From positions 1 through 64,000 of the forward strand of contig PKDD01000121.1 in the NCBI GenBank assembly GCA_002862465.1: a DNA stretch of 64,000 nt. The letters run 5' to 3'. How positions within the stretch are numbered: position 1 is the stretch's first letter; each line of letters opens with the position of its first letter. Position numbers and translations under genes: made by a program. Shown here piece by piece: positions 1 to 9,096 of the stretch. This stretch comes from Haliea sp. Lineage in GTDB: Bacteria; Pseudomonadota; Gammaproteobacteria; Pseudomonadales; Halieaceae. The notes below the pieces were generated by a model. The model did no database searches, was not told where the DNA came from, and saw only the letters and a list, made by a program, of their open reading frames with translations.

Positions 1-7
1 GCCGTAG

Positions 8-874
8 CTAGCTGCTTGCTGCCGGAACCAGTAATATCGCTATCGCCTCCATAGCTAGAGCCCCAGAGTCGTCCAGAATCCACAACTTCACTTCTTGATC
101 ATCCCTTCGACCCTGAAGCAACATTGAGGCGCCCTCAAGCAGGGGTTTTATGGCACGAAATTTAAATTCTTTTACTGTGCTATCGGGTAATTCGCGACGC
201 AGTAAATCCAAAAGAAGTGTCGCCGTAAGCGGCGCATGCACGACCAGAGAGGGGTAACCTTCAACCTGCATAGCATAATGCAGATCGAAATGAATACGGT
301 GACTGTTAAACGTCAGCGCCGAGTACCTAAACAGCAGCACCGAATCCGGACAGATTTCTCTAGACCACTGAGGCTCTGCAGATGCGAGTTTGACTGCACT
401 GTAGCTTTGTCGGGCATCATAGTCGCGATACACTAGGTCTTGCTCTTCCTCAATAACCAATTTTTCTTGCTGGAACATCTGATGCTTTAACGTGACAAAA
501 ACCAACTCTCCACTGCGACCGGTTTTATGAGTAATGGACGCAATAGTTGATATCCGATGCGCCTCCTGACCGATATTAACAGCAGAAAGAAAACGCAGGC
601 GACTGCCCGCCCACATACGACGGGAGAGTGGCACCGGCGGCATGAAACCACCTCGTCTTGCATGCCCGTCAGCCGCTAGGTTTGACGCCGCAACGGCGTC
701 CTGAAAGTACAGCCAATGCCAGCATGGCGGCAGCGAGTCTCCCAACCGTGCTATCGGACTTAAATAATCGAGACTTGCAGACAACGCCAAGGTTGGTGCG
801 AGTGCTATCACATCGTCTCGCGTCTCTGTACTACCGACCCAGCCCTGTAAGAATTCAATATCGACAGTACTCAT
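8..874 (-). CDS. FAS1-like / mesaconyl-C4-CoA hydratase-type hot-dog dehydratase
   Basis: This 288-residue protein is predicted to hydrate an enoyl-CoA (or dehydrate a hydroxyacyl-CoA) in the cytoplasm. The C-terminal half has the hydratase signature FNSHRIHFDLHYA followed by VEGYPSLVVHAPL (residues about 189-216), typical of the HTD2/FAS1-like dehydratase and mesaconyl-C4-CoA hydratase group. The N-terminal half looks like the usual degenerate second hot-dog fold. It is the last gene of a four-gene run with a CoA-transferase, an acyl-CoA dehydrogenase and an SDR, so it probably adds water to the double bond made by the dehydrogenase. The real substrate cannot be read from the sequence; true mesaconyl-CoA hydratase is only one possibility. 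The stop lies 8 bases from the window edge, so the gene is complete. Confidence 0.8.
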   Translation of the reverse strand: MSTVDIEFLQGWVGSTETRDDVIALAPTLALSASLDYLSPIARLGDSLPPCWHWLYFQDAVAASNLAADGHARRGGFMPPVPLSRRMWAGSRLRFLSAVNIGQEAHRISTIASITHKTGRSGELVFVTLKHQMFQQEKLVIEEEQDLVYRDYDARQSYSAVKLASAEPQWSREICPDSVLLFRYSALTFNSHRIHFDLHYAMQVEGYPSLVVHAPLTATLLLDLLRRELPDSTVKEFKFRAIKPLLEGASMLLQGRRDDQEVKLWILDDSGALAMEAIAILLVPAASS

Positions 875-907
875 ACACGATCAACCCAGACAGCGCCAAC
901 AGCCTCT

Positions 908-2038
908 TCAGTTGTCATTGTGGTACTCGCGACGAACGGCATCGGTATGCTCTCCTAATCCTGGGACCGGTCGCAACGGACGCTGCTCGCCGCTAGCGAT
1001 CACCGGCGGCGCAACCAGACTTACCGTCCCAGAAGGCGTAATCACCGCAGTGCGGCGCAGCTGCGGATGCTTCGCCAAATCAGCCACTGAATTCACTGTG
1101 CCGAAGGCGATTTTTGCTCGTAACAGGCGTCGCTCTAGCTCTTGTGGTGTCAATTGTGAGAATACACTATTGATCTCATCATCAAGTGCAACACGGTTCG
1201 CACACCGGGAAAGGTTATCACGGTATTGTGCCTCATCGGACAGCGCCTGATGCTCAAGCACGTCAACGCAAAAACGTGCCCATTCGCGCTCATTTTGGAT
1301 AGCGATTACCAACTGAGCACCGCCGCTGCAGCTATACGCTCCATAGGGTGCAATCGAGGGATGATTGAGTCCCACCCGAGCAGGCGCTACTGCAGTATAC
1401 TGCTGATGCAGCAACGGCACAGTCATCCAGTCCGCCAGCGCATCAAATAGCGATACTGCAAGACCCTTTCCCAATCCGGTCCTCTGTCGCTCAATCAACG
1501 CCTCAAGTATGCCAGCATGCGCATACATACCGCAGGCAATATCACAAACAGATACCCCCACTCGGCCCGGCTGATCTGGTCCACCGGTAATCGACGCCAA
1601 ACCACTTTCACACTGCACCAGCAGATCATAAGCTTTCATATCCCGATAAGGGCCACTGGCTCCATAACCTGTTATATCGACAGTGATTAAGCGCGGGTTA
1701 GTTAGGCGTAACTCATCGGCGTCAAAGCCTGCTCGCGCCGCAGCACCTGGTGCAAAGTTTTGAATGAAAACGTCTGCTTCACTCAGGATTCGTCTGAGCA
1801 AGTCGGCATCACGCGAATCTTTAATATTTAGACAAATAGATTCTTTACCACGATTAACCCAGACAAAATAAGCGCTTTCACCATCTGCTACGTGGTCATA
1901 ACTACGCGCAAAATCACCTTCCGGGCGCTCCACTTTGATTACCCTTGCACCAGCGTCAGCTAAACGTGATGTGCAAAACGGAGCGGCGACAGCCTGCTCC
2001 AGCGCGACAACCAGCAAACCTTCCAGTGGCAGGCCCAT
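908..2038 (-). CDS. CoA-transferase family III (CaiB/BaiF) protein
   Basis: This 376-residue protein belongs to the CaiB/BaiF formyl-CoA transferase family, which moves CoA between carboxylic acids. Family marks include GARVIKVERPEGD (about 30-42), the NRGKESICLN strand (62-71) and GVSVCDIACGM (161-171), whose Asp166 sits where the family's catalytic aspartate is expected. Its start overlaps the acyl-CoA dehydrogenase stop by one base (TGATG), so the two are translationally coupled. It probably activates the acid that the neighbouring dehydrogenase oxidises. Substrate unknown. Confidence 0.88.
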   Translation of the reverse strand: MGLPLEGLLVVALEQAVAAPFCTSRLADAGARVIKVERPEGDFARSYDHVADGESAYFVWVNRGKESICLNIKDSRDADLLRRILSEADVFIQNFAPGAAARAGFDADELRLTNPRLITVDITGYGASGPYRDMKAYDLLVQCESGLASITGGPDQPGRVGVSVCDIACGMYAHAGILEALIERQRTGLGKGLAVSLFDALADWMTVPLLHQQYTAVAPARVGLNHPSIAPYGAYSCSGGAQLVIAIQNEREWARFCVDVLEHQALSDEAQYRDNLSRCANRVALDDEINSVFSQLTPQELERRLLRAKIAFGTVNSVADLAKHPQLRRTAVITPSGTVSLVAPPVIASGEQRPLRPVPGLGEHTDAVRREYHNDN

Positions 2039-3195
2039 CAGAAAGACCGCGGCAATTGCAACTCACGCGTAGCGACATAAGACAAAATTAGATTCGTCGA
2101 TATGGGCGCTATTTGGTAAAGACGCGTTTCTCGAAACTTACGCTCGACGTCGTACTCCGTAGCAAATCCATACCCACCATGCGTCTGAATGCATGTGTCC
2201 CCCGCGGCCCATGCTGCCTCTGACGCCAGTAATTTTGCCATATTAGCCTCTGCTCCTGCCGTTCTGCCAGCGTCATATAAATCAGCAGCCCGCTGCACCA
2301 TCAATGCGGCGGCCTCAGTCTGAATATGCGCCTTCGCAATAGGAAACTGAATCCCCTGATTGGCCCCTATGGGACGATCAAATACCGTGCGTTCGCGCGC
2401 ATAATCTGCTGACTTGGCAGTGAACCAGCGGGCATCACCAATGCACTCGGCAGCAATCAAAATACGCTCGGCGTTCATGCCGTCAAGAATACACTTAAAG
2501 CCTTGGCCCTCTTCACCAATTAAGTTACAGACGGGAACTCTAAGATCGTCAAAAAATAATTCGGTGCTAGCATGATTCATCATCGTATCAATGGGATTTA
2601 TTGAAAGGCCATTACCCACTGCTTCACGCATATCGACAAGCAACACAGACATACCATCGGTATGTTTGATGCATTGCTCTCTGGGTGTGGTCCTAACTAG
2701 CAATATCATTAGATCGGAGTGCTCGGTGCGCGAAATAAAGACCTTTTGGCCGTTGATGACATAGTCCTCGCCATCGCGGACAGCGCTCGTACGGATTCGC
2801 GAGGTATCGGTGCCACTAGCGGGCTCGGTCACGGCAAAAGTTTGCAGGCGCAATTTACCTTCAGCAACTGCCGGTAAAAACTGCTCTTTCTGCGCCTCAG
2901 TGCCATGGCGCAACAAAGTACCCATGGTGTACATCTGTGCATGGCAGGCAGCCCCATTACCACCGCTTCGGTGTACCTCTTCAAGGACCGCACAGCCGGC
3001 TCCAAGTGGGAGACCGGCGCCACCGTAATTCTCCGGAATCAAGGTCGCGAGAAAGCCCGCGCTAGTCAAAGCCTGAACAAATTCAGTAGGATAGGCTTTG
3101 GCAGCATCCATCTTTTGCCAGTAATCACCTTGATACTGCGCACATAGGCTCGACACGGCCGCTCGAATCTCAGGATAAGTTTGATCAATAGTCAC
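2038..3195 (-). CDS. Acyl-CoA dehydrogenase with IVD-type catalytic Glu position
   Basis: A 385-residue flavin-dependent acyl-CoA dehydrogenase, full length for the family. The FAD/substrate motif is AVTEPASGTD (121-130). The usual C-terminal catalytic motif (YEGT in short/medium-chain enzymes) is replaced by QIAPIST (361-367), so the canonical Glu is missing. The central helix instead carries GMNAERILIAAE, and Glu243 matches the catalytic position of isovaleryl-CoA and long-chain dehydrogenases. That suggests a branched or bulky acyl-CoA, which is inference. It sits between the SDR and the CoA-transferase in one operon, separated from the SDR stop by 33 bases. Confidence 0.88.
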   Translation of the reverse strand: MTIDQTYPEIRAAVSSLCAQYQGDYWQKMDAAKAYPTEFVQALTSAGFLATLIPENYGGAGLPLGAGCAVLEEVHRSGGNGAACHAQMYTMGTLLRHGTEAQKEQFLPAVAEGKLRLQTFAVTEPASGTDTSRIRTSAVRDGEDYVINGQKVFISRTEHSDLMILLVRTTPREQCIKHTDGMSVLLVDMREAVGNGLSINPIDTMMNHASTELFFDDLRVPVCNLIGEEGQGFKCILDGMNAERILIAAECIGDARWFTAKSADYARERTVFDRPIGANQGIQFPIAKAHIQTEAAALMVQRAADLYDAGRTAGAEANMAKLLASEAAWAAGDTCIQTHGGYGFATEYDVERKFRETRLYQIAPISTNLILSYVATRELQLPRSF

Positions 3196-3228
3196 AGCGT
3201 GTTGCCTCGAAAAAAATTTTTAGTGGGC

Positions 3229-3990
3229 TTAAAGAAACCATGAGCCACCATCGATCATATGGGTTTGGCCAGTCACGAATGCACTACTATCAGAGGCCAG
3301 ATAGATAATCGTGCCCGTAAGGTCCTCTGTCTGCAGATTACGCTGAATCAGCTGTCCAGAGGCGATTACCTGTTTGGCTTTGCCTAGCTTCTCTCCGAAA
3401 AACTCTTCCGTGCCTTCGGTCATTACCGCTGATGGAGCTACCGCATTGACGCGAATCTGATCCTTACCGAGCTCCCTCGCCATAGCGCGCGTCATTCCAA
3501 TCACCGCTGCTTTGGATGCCACGTAGTCCATGCCGTAGGGCAAGCCATAGACCGCCGCCAGCGACGAAATATTAATGATGGAGCCACCGCCGGTGGCGCG
3601 CATCGGGCCTACTACTGCCTTACAGCACTGCCACAGCCCCTTGACGTTAACATTCATCACTGCGTCCCACTGCGCTTCATCCAATTCCTCAAAGCGGGCT
3701 CCTTTGAGACCCCCATAAAGCGCAGCGTTATTCACCAGCACATCGATTTTACCAAATGCGCTAGTTGCCTGCTCTGCCATCGCGGCGCAACTGGACATAC
3801 TTGCGATGTCGGTTATCGCCCCCTCGGCCCGACCACCCAGTGCAACGATAGTCGCCACTGTCTCATCACAGCTGTTAACGTCACAGGCGAAAATAGCAGC
3901 TCCCTCACGCGCCATAGCCTCTGCATAGGCACGACCGAGACCACGTGCAGCCCCCGTAATGATAGCCACTTTGTCTTGCAGTTGAGTCAT
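3229..3990 (-). CDS. Short-chain dehydrogenase/reductase (SDR)
   Basis: A classical 253-residue SDR acting as an NAD(P)-dependent alcohol/ketone oxidoreductase. It has the Rossmann motif TGAARGLG (12-19), NNAA (87-90), catalytic Ser142/143, Tyr156 and Lys160 in YVASK, and a C-terminal GQTHMIDGG. Asp37 after the second strand (ACDV) suggests NAD preference. I place the start at 3990 because a GGGGGA ribosome site lies 7 bases upstream; an 11-residue longer form from 4023 has no such site. It is the first gene of the acyl-CoA module and probably oxidises the hydroxyacyl-CoA produced by the hydratase. Confidence 0.87.
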   Translation of the reverse strand: MTQLQDKVAIITGAARGLGRAYAEAMAREGAAIFACDVNSCDETVATIVALGGRAEGAITDIASMSSCAAMAEQATSAFGKIDVLVNNAALYGGLKGARFEELDEAQWDAVMNVNVKGLWQCCKAVVGPMRATGGGSIINISSLAAVYGLPYGMDYVASKAAVIGMTRAMARELGKDQIRVNAVAPSAVMTEGTEEFFGEKLGKAKQVIASGQLIQRNLQTEDLTGTIIYLASDSSAFVTGQTHMIDGGSWFL

Positions 3991-4203
3991 AACAATCCCC
4001 CTATAGCAACGGATGAGCGGCAAAGAATATCAAGCTCTTTGTCAGCAGTATAAAAATAGAATTTTTCACAGCCGAGCCATCAGGAATAGAACGCTAAGAC
4101 TAGCGCCTGCATACAAGCGTGGAAGCTGAGCACATCATGGCATCAGGCATCGGTGTCATGATAACGTACTTCACGAGAGACAATTTTTAATACGGCTGCA
4201 AAC

Positions 4204-4677
4204 TTAATCTAAATGAAAGATATGCTGCCAGGAATCATCCGTCAAATGAGTAGATGTTACGGCACCGCTAGCACCCATATATTTTCCTGTTCCTCCAATC
4301 ACTGCCCGCTCCAAAGTGTCCTCACTTTTTAACGTCGATCCAGTAATCGGATACAGGCCAACCCCTTGAAGCTGAATCGTATCTTTGCCTTTATCGTCAA
4401 AAGAAACCACAGACAGTGTTATGCGACTTTCCAACTCCTTCGAGTGGGCAGCGTAGCCGGTAGTGGTCATCAACCAATCCATCATTACGTCTTGATTATC
4501 AGATGACTTTGCACTAAACCTCCAAATCCGCACATCACCCACTGAATCACCCTGCTCCCCCATGTCGATAACCGTGGGCGCTGGAGTTGGCCCATGAGTA
4601 ATACTAAGGGTAGTATCCGCTACCGCTACTCCGCAAAAAAACACCGTGGCAATGGCATATAAAAAAAATCGCTTCAT
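4204..4677 (-). CDS. Secreted allene-oxide-cyclase-barrel / dirigent-like protein
   Basis: A 157-residue exported protein. The N-terminus MKRFFLYAIATVFFCGVAVA is a signal peptide with probable cleavage after ALA-like VAVA. The rest is beta-rich and ends with IGGTGKYMGASGAV, the loop typical of the AOC-barrel/dirigent (calycin-like) fold. Bacterial members of this fold have no agreed function; the plant relatives steer cyclisation or radical coupling. The ATG at 4677 is preceded by GGAGG at good spacing; a TTG 12 bases upstream would put the ribosome site inside the gene. It is divergent from an HPPD-like dioxygenase across about 340 bases. Fold assignment is fairly firm, function is not. Confidence 0.65.
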   Translation of the reverse strand: MKRFFLYAIATVFFCGVAVADTTLSITHGPTPAPTVIDMGEQGDSVGDVRIWRFSAKSSDNQDVMMDWLMTTTGYAAHSKELESRITLSVVSFDDKGKDTIQLQGVGLYPITGSTLKSEDTLERAVIGGTGKYMGASGAVTSTHLTDDSWQHIFHLD

Positions 4678-5021
4678 TACTACCTCCAAAGTATAGCACC
4701 CTGCGCTTCTAGTCGATCCGTGCGTTTAAAGTCCAATCAGACAAAAAAGGTGACCTATCGGCGCGTATAACAGATCAATCTCTTTGATCGTAGCATGCGA
4801 TTAACACAAGTCAACGACTGAACCATCAATAACAGGTCGCTATTTCAGTGTTTTGCTACAATCACAAGCTATCGGCATTTTTGATCTTTTTTCTGGAAGA
4901 TTTCTTGCAAGAGGTTCAAACTTAGGGTGTGTTTCGAAATTCGGGAATAAACATCGATGGTCGGACTACCGACGTCGCACTCTCTATCAAAAATTGACTT
5001 AAAGAACGAAGGACCTACCCT
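4678..5021. promoter_or_regulatory. Divergent intergenic region with small dyads
   Basis: About 340 bases without a gene, between the dirigent-like gene and the HPPD-like gene, so both promoters should lie here. I see a perfect 6-bp dyad GATCAA-TCTCT-TTGATC at 4773-4789, which could be an operator. In the leader of the rightward gene is a short hairpin GTCGG-ACTA-CCGAC at 4960-4973. I could not assign convincing -35/-10 boxes for either gene. Confidence 0.4.
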
Positions 5022-6269
5022 ATGACTCTCGATATTAACAATTATAAGCCTCTGGGTGACAAAAAAAATTCTGAGTATTTTCATGATTATCTTGCGCGCA
5101 TTTATGAGCGACGCCAAAGTAGCGGTCTAGACGAACTGCTTGGAGGCATCTGCGCGTTGGTTGTGCAGGTCGATACAGACGATGCCGTCGCGTACATGAA
5201 AGAGCTTTATCTAATGACGCCCTATCGACTGAGTGACGTCTATCAAAACGCGACGCACAAATTTTACTTTTTGAGTGGACATTCCGGACGGCCGAAATTT
5301 ATCATTCTCGAACCACTGCAAACCTCGTTTGAAGACGACCTCACCCGCTTGAACATGCTCTACCCATTGTCCCGTGAAAAACCTAATGCCCGATATATCG
5401 GTGAAATTTTTTCAACTAAAGACCTAAAGGCAACCCGCGAGATATTAGAATCGCACAGCATTAGGTTTCACTATCCTAAAGAAACAGAAAACGAATTCTT
5501 CTCCAACAAACATTTCAACTTTACCTTCCCCTCCGCCATGACTGGAAACCGCATTGGCTATACACCGCACGATGCCTTTAGCCTAGAGGAACTCGAGCAC
5601 GGCAAACGCATCAAAATTTCTGGCGAAGATCAAGCCGCTCTGGATAAGGCCGCTGAACAAGCTGCGAGTCTTAATATCGCTGAACTCGTATTAGGAGTTG
5701 ATCACATGGCCACGCGGATACTTGCGGGAGAGCGCGAGGATGCCATTCTAGAATTTTTAACAATGAGTAACTACTATTTTTGGGGGGCTTATAACATCAA
5801 AGATCAGAACTCATCTACCAACGTTAACCGAAACCCTTGCGTTGATAATGACAAGCAATCACCCGCGAAAGTTTTTACCGCAAACAATATACCGTCATTC
5901 ATCAATTCTTTTGACAATGCGCCGATGCCGACAGAGGACTTTGTGCGAAATTATGGTCGCAGAATGCACCACATAGCCTATGAAATACAAGATGGCGATC
6001 ATGCGGGCGGCGAAAAAAATATCGATTTTGTTGTCAATGCTCTCAAAAATGAAAATATTGATTTCCTGGCGCAAGTAGTCGGCGAATGCAGCGACACGCC
6101 TAATCTGAAACAGATTTTTTCTAAGCACTCCAAATATTCTCTATTGATCACTGAGTACGTTGAGCGTTGTCATGGTTATGAGGGGTTCTTCACAAAGTCA
6201 AATGTTGCCGCACTGACTCAGGCCGCGGGTCAAGACGAGCGCTACGAGCATGGAAATGTATTCGACTGA
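5022..6269 (+). CDS. HPPD-like VOC-family dioxygenase
   Basis: A 415-residue protein resembling 4-hydroxyphenylpyruvate dioxygenase (two vicinal-oxygen-chelate halves, non-haem Fe(II)). The C-terminal half has LGVDHMATRI (His228), RRMHHIAYEI (His316/317) and LITEYVERCHGYEGFF (Glu378), matching the 2-His-1-Glu iron site and the final GFGKGNF-like loop of HPPD. It is longer than most bacterial HPPDs (about 350-360), carries an N-terminal extension, and the loop is altered to GYEGFFTKSN, so I do not call it hpd. It likely oxidises an alpha-keto or related aromatic acid. A GAAGGA ribosome site precedes the ATG. It is the only rightward gene in its neighbourhood, divergent from the dirigent-like protein. 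Confidence 0.68.
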   Translation: MTLDINNYKPLGDKKNSEYFHDYLARIYERRQSSGLDELLGGICALVVQVDTDDAVAYMKELYLMTPYRLSDVYQNATHKFYFLSGHSGRPKFIILEPLQTSFEDDLTRLNMLYPLSREKPNARYIGEIFSTKDLKATREILESHSIRFHYPKETENEFFSNKHFNFTFPSAMTGNRIGYTPHDAFSLEELEHGKRIKISGEDQAALDKAAEQAASLNIAELVLGVDHMATRILAGEREDAILEFLTMSNYYFWGAYNIKDQNSSTNVNRNPCVDNDKQSPAKVFTANNIPSFINSFDNAPMPTEDFVRNYGRRMHHIAYEIQDGDHAGGEKNIDFVVNALKNENIDFLAQVVGECSDTPNLKQIFSKHSKYSLLITEYVERCHGYEGFFTKSNVAALTQAAGQDERYEHGNVFD

Positions 6270-6341
6270 GCCGCCATCGAACTGACAAAATAAAAATTTT
6301 GAGCAAGCCGCTGACGCTTCAACCGGCCGCACGTAAATACA

Positions 6342-7865
6342 CTAATTCTTAACCTCTAGAATGTAATGCGCGACGGCCAGTCTGGTCTCTTCATCAAGAT
6401 AGTCCTGCGGTGGCATTTCAGGATAGTCGTCTCGCCTCTTAGTTGGGGCGGCAATATAGTCTGCAATACCCTCGGGGTCATCCATGTAGAGCGCCTGAAT
6501 AATCTGCACAGGAGGGCCTATCAGACGCCCGGTGTATGCGTGGCATCCTGCGCAGACACCCAAGTAAGCGATCTTACCTCGATCCTCGCTTTTTATTTCC
6601 CGCGGCGGCACTGGGGGCAGTAAATAATTGCCTATGCTTCGAGTATTTGTGAAATTACATTCAGAAAATCCGTTAATACCTGCGGTGACGTATCGATGGC
6701 GGTTAATGATACAACTGTCTAATGAAGGTCCGATACTTGCGATATCGGGATTGCCAATTTTTAGTTCACTCAACATAAATGCGGTAATCTCGGGAATAGG
6801 ATTGGCTCCATTGTTTATCATGGTGTTATTTAGGATTTTTACGCCGTCTGAATTAGGATCAGACTCTGGATCAACTGTTATATTTGAGGCATTCGCATGA
6901 TCGGTGATTAGGATGCCGATGTTTTTATTATCTCTTATTATATTGCCTTCAATCACTACATCGTCAGCTGCCATTATCAATATCCCAGTCCCGGCTGGCA
7001 CACCCGCCACCGTAGATCCCGGTGCGGCGAAATTAGGGTGGTTATTAGCAATAATGAAATTGTCGCGAATAATCACGTCGTAGGTGGTTTTAATAGGAAG
7101 ACCCGGAGTAATAAAGGCGAGGATACCTCCCGTATTATTATATACGCGGTTTGCTTCAACGATTGCATGACGACTATTTTCGATTTCAATGCCGGCAACG
7201 CTGTCAAATACATCGTTGTGGGCAACATGTATGTTATCACTCATACCAACGTAAATGGCCGCATCTTCTATCCCGGAAACCACGTTATGTTCAACAACAC
7301 CATTTTTACCAAGTTGCGGAAAGATGCCATAGACTCCCGTATCGATAATAATGTTATTGCGGATCTCCCAATTATTACCGGCCTGGCTCATAATACCATT
7401 GCCTTTGTAACGCATAATGGTGAAGTTTTCGACTACAATATTATTTCCGGAATAAAGAATGGCGTCGTTTAGTTTTCCCTCGCCATCCAACACCGCGCGA
7501 TTACTTTCTTTGATAACACCAATCAGCCTAATACCGTCTTTATCTATATAAACTGTTTCTTTATAGGTTCCCGGCATAACCCGGATCGTTGTACCGGGCT
7601 CTGCATTTTGCACAGCTGCTTGAATCGATTCGCCATCATTCACAACCACTACCACATCTGTCATTGGTGGCCCCGCGACAGACTTAGAATAACCACTAAG
7701 CGTGAACGTGCCATCACCAGCATCGAAGCCACCCTCATAGTCCTCACCTGCAATTCTATAGGAAATTACGGGGGCAGCAGCCGAGGTTTTATTTTTTCCA
7801 ACAATCCATCCAACTGCGAAGGCAGACAAAATCAACATCAGACCGAATATTTTTCCTGCCTTCAT
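6342..7865 (-). CDS. Parallel beta-helix protein fused to C-terminal cytochrome c domain
   Basis: A 507-residue exported protein with three parts. First is a signal peptide or membrane anchor (residues 1-23). Residues about 80-370 form a right-handed parallel beta-helix of NosD/pectate-lyase type, with repeated N-x-I/V turns such as NNIVVENFTI, NNWEIRNNII and NIHVAHNDVF. The C-terminal domain of about 90 residues is a monohaem cytochrome c, with CAGCH at 438-442 and probable axial Met484 in PEMPP. Beta-helix proteins of this sort are known to occur paired with uncharacterised cytochrome-containing partners. The start at 7865 follows AGGAG; a longer reading would overlap the upstream peroxidase gene. 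It is the last gene of the c-type cytochrome operon. Binding of a polysaccharide or other long ligand to the helix is inference. Confidence 0.8.
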   Translation of the reverse strand: MKAGKIFGLMLILSAFAVGWIVGKNKTSAAAPVISYRIAGEDYEGGFDAGDGTFTLSGYSKSVAGPPMTDVVVVVNDGESIQAAVQNAEPGTTIRVMPGTYKETVYIDKDGIRLIGVIKESNRAVLDGEGKLNDAILYSGNNIVVENFTIMRYKGNGIMSQAGNNWEIRNNIIIDTGVYGIFPQLGKNGVVEHNVVSGIEDAAIYVGMSDNIHVAHNDVFDSVAGIEIENSRHAIVEANRVYNNTGGILAFITPGLPIKTTYDVIIRDNFIIANNHPNFAAPGSTVAGVPAGTGILIMAADDVVIEGNIIRDNKNIGILITDHANASNITVDPESDPNSDGVKILNNTMINNGANPIPEITAFMLSELKIGNPDIASIGPSLDSCIINRHRYVTAGINGFSECNFTNTRSIGNYLLPPVPPREIKSEDRGKIAYLGVCAGCHAYTGRLIGPPVQIIQALYMDDPEGIADYIAAPTKRRDDYPEMPPQDYLDEETRLAVAHYILEVKN

Positions 7866-7890
7866 AATGACTCTCCTAGTTGAGTAGGTA

Positions 7891-9084
7891 TTACTGCTTT
7901 TCACGCTGCCGGCGTTTGCTCATGTTGTGACTGATCGGTGTCAATCCAGAAGGCAAGTGCGATGGCGTCTGAGGCTTCAGGCTCTCATCAGTCAAGGCTC
8001 CCATAAAATCGACTAATCGGTCCAACTCATAGTCAGTCAAATCAGGCGAGGAAATGTGCCAATGCAACTTCAAGTCAAGACCTTCAGGCACTGCATGACC
8101 TCGGCCTCCATTATAAAAAGTAGCGACTGCATGCAGACTATCAAAGCTCCCAGAGTGCATATAGGGCGCAGTCCTATCTATATTACGCAATGTGGGCACC
8201 TTGAACCCTGCTTTTAGTCGAGGCTCTTCAAAAGTCTCCTGTGCCCCGATATCAATCGTCATTCCCTCTGGCTCTGGGACACCAATCACTGCAATCTGCT
8301 GGTTAGTGAACAGTGGGGGGGTATGGCATTCTGCGCAGCGTGCAACAAATGAACGGAAAATGTTGAGCCCTTCAACCTCATGCTTTGACAAAGCAGCATG
8401 AAATCCGTGTGCATATCGGTCGTAGCGACTGTTCAACGAAATAAGCGAGGCCTGAAAAGCAACAAGCGCGTGATAAATCTCATCGAGTACAATACGCTCG
8501 CCCTTTCGCTCAGGGTATGCTGTTTTGAATAGTGCGCGATACGATGGGATTTCATTGATTGTTGTCAGCAAGCCATCAGGCGTGTTACCCATTTCGTTAG
8601 ACGCATACAACGGACCGAGAATCTGTGCTTCAAGGGTCTCAGCATGCGCATCCCAGAAAAACTTTTTCAGAAATGCCACATTCCATAGAGAGGGTGCAGC
8701 GCGGGCGAGTTGTTCACCCTCGATGCCGATTGAGCGAGGCAGGCCGTCGCTAAAACCTCGGTCGGGATGATGGCAACTTGCGCAAGAAATAGAACCACCT
8801 TTGGAGAGTGCAGGATCGAAAAAGAGATAGCGTCCAAGGTCAATTTGCTGCGGTGTAAAGCCGTCTCGATGCTGCGGCAAAGACGTCTGTGTGCCACCTA
8901 GCCCGGCGCCCTGTACAGATTCATAAAATCCATACACTGTAACTAGGTTACAGGTCCCATCCGACATTTTCTCAAAACTGGGGGGGCAACTCTCTCGCAA
9001 CATGATAGTCGCTGATGGAGAAGCGCTAGCGCTTAAGGTGAAAACCAGCGTAAGCAAGATCAATGCGAGTAAGCGAATAAACAT
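7891..9084 (-). CDS. Dihaem cytochrome c peroxidase / MauG family protein
   Basis: A 397-residue periplasmic dihaem protein with a signal peptide ending near SASA (about residue 21). Haem sites are CASCH at 101-105 and CAECH at 250-254, in the spacing of the bacterial cytochrome c peroxidase/MauG family. Family landmarks such as LGRYLFFDPALS (83-94), RAAPSLWN (128-135), KVPTLRNIDRTAPYMHSG and DYELDRLVDFM are present. It could reduce peroxide or, like MauG, oxidise a partner protein. The tail ends in a basic stretch (KRRQREKQ). It lies 25 bases upstream of the beta-helix/cytochrome gene and 12 bases downstream of the dihaem cytochrome gene, so the three are probably one operon. Confidence 0.88.
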   Translation of the reverse strand: MFIRLLALILLTLVFTLSASASPSATIMLRESCPPSFEKMSDGTCNLVTVYGFYESVQGAGLGGTQTSLPQHRDGFTPQQIDLGRYLFFDPALSKGGSISCASCHHPDRGFSDGLPRSIGIEGEQLARAAPSLWNVAFLKKFFWDAHAETLEAQILGPLYASNEMGNTPDGLLTTINEIPSYRALFKTAYPERKGERIVLDEIYHALVAFQASLISLNSRYDRYAHGFHAALSKHEVEGLNIFRSFVARCAECHTPPLFTNQQIAVIGVPEPEGMTIDIGAQETFEEPRLKAGFKVPTLRNIDRTAPYMHSGSFDSLHAVATFYNGGRGHAVPEGLDLKLHWHISSPDLTDYELDRLVDFMGALTDESLKPQTPSHLPSGLTPISHNMSKRRQREKQ

Positions 9085-9096
9085 TTATACAGAAAT

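Noticed and set aside
4869-5117. 82-codon leftward open frame over the start of the HPPD-like gene
   Set aside because: Overlaps a well-supported gene start, lacks a ribosome site, and has no family resemblance.
7038-7472. 144-codon open frame opposite the beta-helix gene
   Set aside because: It is the mirror of repetitive Asn/Ile-rich beta-helix codons, has no ribosome site or recognisable motif, and the minus-strand gene is certain.
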